DNA of 5,413 nucleotides from Gammaproteobacteria bacterium (GTDB lineage: Bacteria > Pseudomonadota > Gammaproteobacteria > Pseudomonadales > Azotimanducaceae), in the NCBI GenBank assembly GCA_002712135.1, contig PASO01000001.1, positions 10,706 to 16,118 on the forward strand, read 5' to 3'. Below the pieces are notes generated by a model. The model searched no databases. It saw only the letters and a program-made list of their open reading frames with translations, and was not told where the DNA came from. Made by a program: the position numbers and the translations under genes. This document shows, in pieces, positions 1 to 5,413 of the stretch (within the stretch, counting starts at the first letter, position 1; every line of letters starts with the position of its first letter).

Positions 1-4
1 TAAT

Positions 5-53
5 TGGGGTGGACGATGGGGTTTGAACCCACGACCGCTGGAATCACAATCCA
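5..53 (-). other. 3' half of a tRNA-His(GTG) gene; probable phage attachment-site core (attP or attR)
   Basis: Read on the minus strand, this segment contains most of the anticodon arm (loop TTGTGAT, anticodon GTG at 45-47), a 5-nt variable loop CGGTC, a T arm with stem GTGGG/CCCAT and loop TTCAAAC, the acceptor 3' strand CGTCCAC, discriminator C and an encoded CCA at 5-7. It closely matches the 3' half of enterobacterial tRNA-His as I remember it. No D arm or matching 5' acceptor strand (GTGGACG) exists upstream up to position 226, so this is not a complete tRNA. Identity ends at the 5' anticodon stem, where the expected C is T (position 54). A clean tRNA 3' fragment next to phage genes is the usual product of tyrosine-recombinase integration into a tRNA gene, which restores the tRNA at the other junction. 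Calling it an att core is inference; the tRNA identity is strong. Confidence 0.85.
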
Positions 54-92
54 AAAGCCAAACCAGTGTTTATGCTGCCTACAGGCTATTTT

Positions 93-133
93 AGGTAATA
101 TAAATCGCGCCAGATACCTACTGTATATTACCT
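93..133. repeat. Perfect 10-bp inverted repeat beside the tRNA-His att core
   Basis: AGGTAATATA at 93-102 is exactly mirrored by TATATTACCT at 124-133, with 21 nt between. A related AGGTATCTGG lies on the minus strand at 119-110, 14 nt in phase from the AGGTAATATACAG at 133-121, giving three AGGTA-type elements in 41 bp. The stretch is non-coding and sits between the last small ORF and the tRNA fragment. Possible roles are integrase or accessory-factor arm sites, or a weak AT-rich hairpin at the end of the late transcript. On the minus strand no T-run follows the stem, so an intrinsic terminator for the operon is not supported. On the plus strand a T-run (138-143) does follow, so a weak plus-strand terminator cannot be excluded. 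Confidence 0.5.
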
Positions 134-134
134 G

Positions 135-221
135 CTATTTTTTAATAAATCGACCACGCTTGTCACGCTTGGGCTTGGGTGGTGGTGAAAAGAAAGCAAT
201 GATTTTTTGCCACAGAGACAT
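135..221 (-). CDS. Small basic phage peptide, 28 residues, function unknown
   Basis: An ATG at 221-219 opens a 28-codon frame ending in TAG (137-135), starting only 5 nt after the TAA of the 663-residue gene. The product begins MSLWQKIIAFF, a short amphipathic or hydrophobic helix. It continues with a three-proline hinge (residues 13-15) and ends in a basic tail with RDKRGRFIKK. An RDxxGRFxK-type ending recurs, in my recollection, in many short phage proteins. A weak purine stretch AAGAG lies 8 nt before the ATG and overlaps the end of the preceding gene, suggesting translational coupling. The direct repeats visible in the DNA here (CCCAAG, AAGCGTG) simply encode the PK/KR-rich tail. Function is not known; membrane association by the N-terminal helix is a guess. 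Its tight spacing and sensible composition argue that it is real, but it is short enough to be chance. Confidence 0.55.
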   Translation of the reverse strand: MSLWQKIIAFFSPPPKPKRDKRGRFIKK

Positions 222-226
222 AGGAG

Positions 227-2218
227 TTACTCTTGTACAGAGGTTACGAGTGGTGTACTAGCACTAACAGTTGCACCTGCCAAATAAGGACTGATGACTT
301 CATCATAGTCGTCCCCAAGAGCGCGACGTATGGGAGAGCCTTGGAGGATGTTTCTGATCTGTTTATCGGTATACCCTTGTCCAAGGAGGATGTTACCTAT
401 CTGATCAATCACTTCCGAAGAAGGCTTTCGCCTGGTCAGTACATTGATTACTTTTCCAATGACGTTGGTTGGATTCAAATCAGCCATCTCCCTAACAATC
501 CCAGGATCAACTATTTCGTCAAGTTTCTCTTGAAACTTCTGTTGCATTGCTGTCGTAGAATTACCTGATACCGCTTGTCTTGTGGCTGCGAATTCTTCCT
601 CAATATCTACTCGTTTAAGAAAGTCGTCAGCTTTATCACCTAGCACGATTTTTAATTTATCTTGGTAGTCTGCTCTGTTACGGAAAACCCTTGATTTATC
701 AACAGCAGGAGATTGTTCGATTCTCCTTGCAACATCTCCAATCGCGCCAGCCTGAAACATCTCTTTTTCACCAGGCGACATCTCTCGCAAAAAATCTCTG
801 ATATCTTCGGTTTGATATTTGTTGGATAAAAAATCATTCCCTAATTTATGAGCGTCCTTGAATGCACTTTCGTCTGAAAATATAGAATTAGCTTTTAAGT
901 AATCAGGATTTTGCTCACCCATTGCTTGCAGCAGATTATTTTTTGTCTCTAATAAGTTACGAGCAGCTTTTTTACCAGGGGCATCTGGGCTGAATTTACC
1001 TTCTATTCGGTCATCAAGCCCCTGCTTTGCTCCTTGCAAAACGTCATAACGCATTTGCGGAGTTAAGTTATCAAAGGGCGTGGCTTTCGCTGCTAATGCT
1101 TCTGCTTCCTCAAGATTACCGCCCGTTTGTTGTAGGAAATCTTTTGCGGTCGGTTTTTTTAGTTTCGGCAGCCCTTTTGAATCCAGAATTTTGTTAGCTG
1201 CTCGAAGTACATTTATATTCGATAGCAATGGTTTTAAGCTAGGGGTGATCTCAATACCTTGCGCTTCCGCTGCATCATAAAAAGGTTTAGCTTCTCTGCT
1301 TCTACGCTCAACAATCTCTCGTTCTGCTTGTGCAAAAGTGCGATTGGGGCCTGCTGTTGAGTTTATTTGCGTCAAAAGTCTGTCGCGTTGTTGTCGGTTT
1401 CTTGCATCAACAACATCTAGCCCTTGATCTCTTGATCTCCCTGGGCGATTCATAACAGACCTCGCTGTGCTTCGTAACGCTTCTGAGGTGTCGGCTAGTG
1501 TAGCCTCTGGCCCAAGTTTACGCATGGTGTCAATTGCGCCCTCTGCCGTCACACCACCTTCATCTGCCATCTGTCTAACGACACGCAAGGCATCCAATGT
1601 GGGTGATGACTCTGCCGCTTTTAACGCACGATCCGCACCACCGCTTACGAGTCTTCCTAAAACATTTGTAACAGGTGCTAATACAGGAGCCGCTACCGCA
1701 CCAATGGCTGCGCCTTCAGCCCCTTTTTGCAATCGCTCACCTGCGTCTGCTGTACCTACGCCATAAAGCCCCCCTTCAACCGCGCCTGTCCCAGCGAGGG
1801 CTGTACCGCGTAACAAACGAGGAGCGTTGCGAATTGCCTGTGATGCAAGAACTCTGCCTGCCCCTGCTCCACCTGTAGCTATACCGCCAAGCAACTCTGC
1901 GCCAATAGCTGCGCCAGGGTTTTCAGTCGTGAAGGCTTCGCTCAATTCTTTTTTTCTTTGGTGAGCTTCTGAAAATACTTCATCAAATGTTCTATCAGAG
2001 CCTACTGAACCAATTAAGGCTTCTACGCCACTCGTAATTTCATCACCGAAACCAAAGGTTAATCCCTGTCCCACTTTCGCAGCTAACTCTGCGCCATAAT
2101 TATAATCTGGCGTTTGAGCAGCAAAAATTTCAGCAGCATCCTCTTGCGTAGGAGGAGTATCCCCCGTAACCGTTAATGTTTTACCAGTATCAGGATCAGT
2201 AATTTCATAAGTAGGCAT
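227..2218 (-). CDS. Phage virion protein, probable internal/ejection protein (663 residues)
   Basis: The protein starts with a small module (residues 1-35: YEITDPDTG, then PPTQEDAAEIF) that resembles the N-termini of several phage structural proteins. Residues 100-190 are Gly/Ala-rich with GxxxG spacings (102-121) and a hydrophobic stretch near 168-188 that could insert in a membrane. Residues 235-310 (LGPEATLADTSEALRSTAR, then Arg/Gln-rich helix), EAKPFYDAA (309-317), MRYDVLQGAKQGLDD (389-403), SPGEKEMFQAG (481-491) and GNSTTA (552-557) are motifs I recognise from a widespread family of phage structural proteins without a proven function. ATG 2218 is favoured: it overlaps the upstream stop by one base (TAATG) and has GAGGGGG 7 nt before it. 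Size and position, third in a block after a p32-like protein, resemble P22 gp16, an ejected membrane-active protein. That role is inferred from context and composition, not from detectable homology. It could instead be another internal core protein. Confidence 0.9.
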   Translation of the reverse strand: MPTYEITDPDTGKTLTVTGDTPPTQEDAAEIFAAQTPDYNYGAELAAKVGQGLTFGFGDEITSGVEALIGSVGSDRTFDEVFSEAHQRKKELSEAFTTENPGAAIGAELLGGIATGGAGAGRVLASQAIRNAPRLLRGTALAGTGAVEGGLYGVGTADAGERLQKGAEGAAIGAVAAPVLAPVTNVLGRLVSGGADRALKAAESSPTLDALRVVRQMADEGGVTAEGAIDTMRKLGPEATLADTSEALRSTARSVMNRPGRSRDQGLDVVDARNRQQRDRLLTQINSTAGPNRTFAQAEREIVERRSREAKPFYDAAEAQGIEITPSLKPLLSNINVLRAANKILDSKGLPKLKKPTAKDFLQQTGGNLEEAEALAAKATPFDNLTPQMRYDVLQGAKQGLDDRIEGKFSPDAPGKKAARNLLETKNNLLQAMGEQNPDYLKANSIFSDESAFKDAHKLGNDFLSNKYQTEDIRDFLREMSPGEKEMFQAGAIGDVARRIEQSPAVDKSRVFRNRADYQDKLKIVLGDKADDFLKRVDIEEEFAATRQAVSGNSTTAMQQKFQEKLDEIVDPGIVREMADLNPTNVIGKVINVLTRRKPSSEVIDQIGNILLGQGYTDKQIRNILQGSPIRRALGDDYDEVISPYLAGATVSASTPLVTSVQE

Positions 2219-3498
2219 TACTCATCCCCCTCAGTCGGCTTTTGTTTAACCGTATAAGATTTGCCACGACCAGTCGTGACTTTCTTACCTTTCTGCTTAT
2301 TCACATTGTGATAAATCGCATTAGGTCTTGTTGGAATTTCTACTGCTTGTTTTTGTAATCCCTTTATCAATTTATTTTTTATGGTTTCCAACTGTTGTAT
2401 GTAGTTTCCCTCTGTCCCTTCCAAACTCAAGCGACCTGTTCCGATATTTAACAATAGTTTTATATCGTTATCTGATAGTACGCCCTTCATTATTCCAAAA
2501 TTATCTTTGCTAAGACGTGACTTAAGTTGATTATGTGCAAGCTCAAAATTAGCGGTAGCACCCATAAAGGTAGGAGACAAGATACTACCTTCTATCGGCC
2601 CGACTGCACGATTTAATCCTTGGCCTACGCCTGTTGTGTCTAACATATCAAGAACAATGTCCAAGGTTTCTAAATTGAAATCTATTTTGTCTTGAGGTGT
2701 TTGTGTGTCACCCACTAACTGTTGTGCAATAAACTCATTACGTTCCTCTCCCTTCAAGCCTAAAACTGTTGCTGCTGCCTCTGCTTCTTTAATTTTATTG
2801 GTTTTTTCTTCGCCTTTTTGCAATGGATTCACAGCATCGCTTTGTTGACTTCGCTTAGCATCGGTTGACGTTCCATCAGTAGTGACTTGCTTTGGTTGTG
2901 CTGTAACTGGCGTTTGTGTCATGTTTTGATTTGAGAGATCAGTGGAATCAAAAATCAGTCTTTGATTACTGTCAAACACTTTCAAAGTTTCATTACCGTT
3001 TTGATCTGTTCCTGTAACTTTGAATCCTTGATCTCCATTGGCGAGTGTTATCAATTCAGCTTTTGATTGATCCCTTGGAGGAACAACAAAACCTCGTTGC
3101 GTTAATTGTTCATTCAATGTTGGGCCTTGTCCTTGCTGACGCTGCATTACCCCATTGAGTCTATTGGTTTGTGATGTATCACCCTTCAATATGCCGCCTA
3201 ACAAATTTTGAGAACTGAAAGGCTCGTAAGTTGTCTGTCTGGTTACAGGATCATAAACCTGTATCGCACTAATCGTCCCACCTCCCGAATGGGGAACTTG
3301 TACCAAAGTTCTTGTTGGTTGGTTCTTCGTAAAAAGTTCGCTCTGTTTGGAAAGCAATTCTGCGTCTTGTAATTGCTGTGCAGTTTGCTGTTTACGCAAC
3401 TCCATCATGCCTGCATCTGTTTCAGGCAATGGGCGACCTAATACGTCAGTGCCGCGTCTTGCTCGTTCTAATAAATAACGGTCTACATAGCTTGCCAT
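2218..3498 (-). CDS. Phage virion protein, middle member of a putative ejection-protein trio (426 residues)
   Basis: The N-terminus (residues 1-60) is charged and Gln-rich with RYLLERARRGTDVLGRPLP and looks helical. Residues 62-92 and 147-185 look beta-rich (TLVQVPHSGGGTISAIQVYD; ITLANGDQGFKV, then TLKVFDSNQRLIF). Residues 190-235 are a polar Thr/Gln/Lys linker. The C-terminal domain, about 270-382, is helical and carries LKSRLSKDNFGIMKGVLSDNDIKLL (split as residues 325-337 and 338-349). A 'lKGxlSDxDixxL' motif of this kind recurs in my memory among phage virion proteins next to DNA-transfer or ejection genes. The end is a Lys-rich tail (400-420). There is no signal peptide, transmembrane segment or enzymatic motif. 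The ATG has AGGA 6 nt upstream and lies 8 nt after the p32-like stop; its own stop overlaps the next ATG. A role as a capsid-internal or ejected protein analogous to P22 gp20 is inferred from order and size only. Confidence 0.88.
   Translation of the reverse strand: MASYVDRYLLERARRGTDVLGRPLPETDAGMMELRKQQTAQQLQDAELLSKQSELFTKNQPTRTLVQVPHSGGGTISAIQVYDPVTRQTTYEPFSSQNLLGGILKGDTSQTNRLNGVMQRQQGQGPTLNEQLTQRGFVVPPRDQSKAELITLANGDQGFKVTGTDQNGNETLKVFDSNQRLIFDSTDLSNQNMTQTPVTAQPKQVTTDGTSTDAKRSQQSDAVNPLQKGEEKTNKIKEAEAAATVLGLKGEERNEFIAQQLVGDTQTPQDKIDFNLETLDIVLDMLDTTGVGQGLNRAVGPIEGSILSPTFMGATANFELAHNQLKSRLSKDNFGIMKGVLSDNDIKLLLNIGTGRLSLEGTEGNYIQQLETIKNKLIKGLQKQAVEIPTRPNAIYHNVNKQKGKKVTTGRGKSYTVKQKPTEGDE
2226..2232 (-). 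promoter_or_regulatory. Shine-Dalgarno site for the 663-residue gene, inside the end of the upstream gene
   Basis: GAGGGGG on the minus strand lies 7 nt before the ATG at 2218, within the last codons of the 426-residue gene. With the TAATG stop/start overlap it supports translational coupling and fixes this start. Confidence 0.7.
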
Positions 3499-3504
3499 GA
3501 TTTT

Positions 3505-3508
3505 TCCT
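3505..3508 (-). promoter_or_regulatory. Shine-Dalgarno site for the 426-residue gene, overlapping the upstream stop
   Basis: AGGA on the minus strand overlaps the TAG stop of the p32-like gene and sits 6 nt before the ATG at 3498. This supports the chosen start and co-translation. Confidence 0.6.
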
Positions 3509-5413
3509 ACCTAAACAAATTCGTAAAACGATTGCCCAAAACTCGACCATAAACATTTTCTCTATTTACAGCATCTCTTATTGAATTATCAGCTAAAAAA
3601 GAATACGGACTATTAGCACTAGAGCTATATCCAGCACCCAAGTATCCTGTTTCTCCTCCCGTCAATCCCGTTGCGCCTCGATTGGCTAACTCTATTAAAT
3701 TAGCAAGATTGTCCATTGGTAGTTGATTCCGTCTGAAATCTTGATCTGCAACTGTCGCTGCTTGATCAAATACTTGTTGTCCTAACTGCTGACCGCTTTC
3801 AAACCTAGCAGCGTCAGCTTCAAGCTGCATACGATCTTGTGCGTCTTGGGCAGACTGAATCCCAGCTAACTGCTCCAGGTCTTGTCCGAATCGTTGCTCT
3901 TGCGTTCCAAAAAGCTGATTATAAAATTGTTGATCACGTCCCAAGCGTGAGGTGTCTTGAGTTCTTCCAATATCCGCGAGATTCCCAGCATATTGAGCAG
4001 CAGTTCCAATAGCTTGATTCTGCAACTCTTGGAGTGTGCCACCCGTATTTAAACGACCTTGTGCCGCAGCACTAGCCTCTATTGCCCTGCGCCCTTCGTC
4101 CTGCAAGAATCTCAGCCCGGGATCGTCAGGATTGAAAGGGTTGATTTGATTGACTTGCGTAAACATCGCATCAGGAACCGCGCCTCTGCCAATCTCAGAA
4201 ACCATCTGTGCAATATCAAATCGATTAGGTTGGACATCGACAAGCTCTCCGACACCCCGTTCATCCATTAGATCAATGCGTGGCTCGAATGGCTCTGTCG
4301 CTGCTGTGCGATAATCGTCTAATGTGGCATCAAGAAAGCTAACATCGTCTGCCGTATTGAATACCCCATCTGGCCCCGGGGCTGTGCCACCTAAAGAATA
4401 GAATGGTGCGTATACATCCTCTCTCGTTCCCATCAATTCGCGCAATAAGGCAAGTTCAGCATCACTCGCGTCTTTTAACTGGTCAGCTTCATACCTTCGT
4501 ATAGCTTCCTCAATGAGAGCAGCACCGACGACATCAACGGGGTTTTCGATAATGTTTGTAACGGTATCAAGAATGGTATCGCCAATGGATTGAGAACCTG
4601 TCGTGACACCACTGACAGAACCACCTTGCCCTATTCCACCTGCCCCACCTTGACCAATTCCGCCTTGCCCTCCAGCACCTCCAGCACCTCCAGCACCACC
4701 TTGAGAGGTAACTGTAGTATCAACCGCAGTGGTTTGATCACCTCCTTGGACATTGGTGGTTTGATCACCTCCTTGGACATTGGTGGTTTGATCGACATTT
4801 TGGTTTTGTGTCGTGTCTCCCGTCGTTTGTGTGGTGTCTCCGAGAATAAGTTGAATCAAATCAGTGGCATCAGCCTCACCTAATAAAATCTTAGAAATGA
4901 TCTCAGCAATGTCACCACTTCGATCGAATGGATTGTCTCCTGCAACTAAACCATCGAGTATGCTTCTCAAAAAATCATTTTCTTGTTGGCTCATGCCGTT
5001 ACCTTGATTGTCAGTGGTATTGGTGTTTGTGTTTGGGTCTGTGGTGTTTGTGTTTGTGTTTGGGTCTGTGGTGTTATTGTCATCAGTGGTATTGGTGTTG
5101 TCCTCAACAACTTTTAAATCTTCTTGGAAGTCATCATAATTTTTATCAAACACCCCGAGCAGGATGTTGACCAAATCACTATCGAGCGAACCTACGTCAA
5201 AGTCTGCACCGAAAATACTGCCAAGGATTCCAATGGTTGATAGTCCTGTATCAACTCCTGCACGTTCAGCATTTTCTAAATCTTGTTGTAGCGTCTCCCA
5301 AACGCCAAGATTGACAGCAGCTTCTTGGTCGCTTATCTCACCGTCTTGATTTAAGTCTTGTGGATCAAAAGTGGTGGTTTCATCATCAGTGGTAGTATCG
5401 GTGCTTGTGGTAT
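3507..5413 (-). CDS. Phage DNA transfer protein p32-like virion protein, 5'-truncated (at least 634 residues), with repetitive EF-hand-bearing N-terminal half
   Basis: The frame is open to the window edge, so the true start lies beyond 5413; the TTG at 5174 is not needed as a start. Numbering from the first full visible codon, residues 1-18 are Thr/Asp-rich, and 19-30 form a canonical EF-hand loop (DLNQDGEISDQE). Two related short helical modules (about 58-89 and 147-181) are separated by Thr/Asp/Asn linkers. Residues 192-236 hold a Thr/Gln linker with a perfect 9-residue duplication, followed by a Gly-rich stretch (237-268). The C-terminal half (about 300-634) contains PFNPDDPGLRFLQDEGRRA, then a short Ala-rich segment with GRLNTGGT, and a Gln-rich helical region ending near FYNQLFG. 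This is the hallmark pattern of the phage 'DNA transfer protein p32' family. Such proteins are thought to be virion proteins helping DNA delivery. The N-terminal half is not typical of the family. The next gene starts 8 nt after the TAG stop. Confidence 0.88.
   Translation of the reverse strand, partial: TTSTDTTTDDETTTFDPQDLNQDGEISDQEAAVNLGVWETLQQDLENAERAGVDTGLSTIGILGSIFGADFDVGSLDSDLVNILLGVFDKNYDDFQEDLKVVEDNTNTTDDNNTTDPNTNTNTTDPNTNTNTTDNQGNGMSQQENDFLRSILDGLVAGDNPFDRSGDIAEIISKILLGEADATDLIQLILGDTTQTTGDTTQNQNVDQTTNVQGGDQTTNVQGGDQTTAVDTTVTSQGGAGGAGGAGGQGGIGQGGAGGIGQGGSVSGVTTGSQSIGDTILDTVTNIIENPVDVVGAALIEEAIRRYEADQLKDASDAELALLRELMGTREDVYAPFYSLGGTAPGPDGVFNTADDVSFLDATLDDYRTAATEPFEPRIDLMDERGVGELVDVQPNRFDIAQMVSEIGRGAVPDAMFTQVNQINPFNPDDPGLRFLQDEGRRAIEASAAAQGRLNTGGTLQELQNQAIGTAAQYAGNLADIGRTQDTSRLGRDQQFYNQLFGTQEQRFGQDLEQLAGIQSAQDAQDRMQLEADAARFESGQQLGQQVFDQAATVADQDFRRNQLPMDNLANLIELANRGATGLTGGETGYLGAGYSSSANSPYSFLADNSIRDAVNRENVYGRVLGNRFTNLFR
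4608..4703 (-). repeat. Glycine-rich low-complexity segment with 9-nt tandem repeats
   Basis: Inside the p32-like gene this stretch encodes about 32 residues dominated by Gly, Ala, Gln and Ile (GGAGGAGGAGG, then GGIGQGG-type units). At the DNA level the plus strand carries CCAGCACCT at 4672-4680 and 4681-4689, and a third near copy at 4690-4698. It separates the Thr/Gln linker from the conserved C-terminal half and is probably a flexible hinge. Confidence 0.8.
4731..4793 (-). repeat. Perfect 27-bp tandem duplication plus partial third copy within the p32-like gene
   Basis: Two identical 27-nt units lie at 4731-4757 and 4758-4784, followed by the first 9 nt of a third (4785-4793). Each unit encodes nine residues (the NVQGGDQTT register), so the reading frame is kept. 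Identity at the DNA level, including third codon positions, points to a recent slippage or duplication. Confidence 0.9.
4995..5102 (-). repeat. Thr/Asn/Asp-rich linker built on repeated TDPNTNTNT units
   Basis: This part of the p32-like gene encodes an Asn/Thr/Asp-rich linker in which TDPNTNTNT occurs twice in a row. The plus strand shows alternating GTGTTTGTGTTTGGGTCTGTG blocks (about 5023-5072, written here in part), and the same 17-nt phrase TCAGTGGTATTGGTGTT occurs at 5011-5027 and 5083-5099. A similar Thr/Asp codon run appears at 5370-5411. It is likely an extended, flexible spacer. Confidence 0.8.

Noticed and set aside
1..80. Complete tRNA-His gene
   Set aside because: The 3' half is clear but no D arm or complementary 5' acceptor strand is found in the following ~170 nt, so only a fragment is present.
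93..143. Intrinsic terminator for the late operon
   Set aside because: The stem is AT-rich with a 21-nt loop, and on the minus strand it is not followed by a T-run. The T-run lies on the plus-strand side, where no gene is supported.
4..568. Plus-strand reading frames at 4-261 and 233-568
   Set aside because: The first runs through the tRNA fragment, the inverted repeat and the small minus-strand ORF. The second is antisense to the 663-residue gene. Both translate to composition unlike real proteins and lack family motifs.
652..837. 61-codon minus-strand frame inside the 663-residue gene
   Set aside because: It lies wholly within a well-supported gene in another frame and has no recognisable motif or coupling signal.
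4731..4793. CRISPR-like direct repeats
   Set aside because: The 27-bp units are directly adjacent without spacers, are in frame and encode a repeated nonapeptide within a gene.
3507..5174. TTG at 5174 as the start of a 555-residue protein
   Set aside because: The same frame stays open without a stop through the window edge at 5413 and encodes sensible sequence including an EF-hand loop, so the gene is 5'-truncated here and the TTG is internal.
4590..5349. Plus-strand frames with Ser/Thr- or Cys/Leu/Trp-rich translations
   Set aside because: They are antisense readings of the low-complexity repeats of the p32-like gene, and their odd composition is explained by those repeats.

Overview
The window looks like the distal end of the late (virion) gene block of a temperate, podovirus-like phage or prophage. 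All supported protein genes lie on the minus strand, so transcription runs from high to low coordinates. Base composition is AT-leaning. At the low-coordinate end is the 3' half of a bacterial tRNA-His gene, with anticodon GTG, C discriminator and encoded CCA. It closely resembles the enterobacterial tRNA-His as I remember it, so a gammaproteobacterial host is the best guess, with moderate confidence.

Layout in transcription order: (1) positions 5413-3507, a large 5'-truncated gene of at least 634 residues. It has a low-complexity, repeat-bearing N-terminal half containing a perfect EF-hand-type calcium loop, and a C-terminal half like the phage 'DNA transfer protein p32' family. (2) Positions 3498-2218, a 426-residue protein with a C-terminal motif recurring in phage virion proteins. 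(3) Positions 2218-227, a 663-residue protein with Gly/Ala-rich hydrophobic segments, of a widespread phage structural family. (4) Positions 221-135, a probable 28-residue basic, proline-hinged peptide not previously called. (5) Positions 134-54, a short non-coding stretch with a perfect 10-bp inverted repeat. (6) Positions 53-5, the tRNA-His 3' fragment, read as an attachment-site core.

The genes are tightly packed (8 nt, 1-nt overlap, 5 nt), as in one co-translated operon. Three successive large proteins with these features resemble, in organisation, the ejection-protein trio of P22-like phages (gp7, gp20, gp16), which leave the virion with the DNA and help carry it across the host envelope. 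That functional reading is inference from family resemblance and order. Only the p32-like assignment rests on a family I recognise well.

If the window comes from a chromosome, bases 1-4 and beyond would be host sequence and the integrase would lie at the other prophage end. If it comes from a free phage genome, the tRNA fragment is attP and the integrase could lie just off the low-coordinate edge. No integrase, repressor, lysis, packaging, CRISPR or insertion-sequence gene is visible, and I see no clear novel defence or enzymatic system. The most unusual items are the modular calcium-loop N-terminus of the first gene, the small ORF, and the att/inverted-repeat region.
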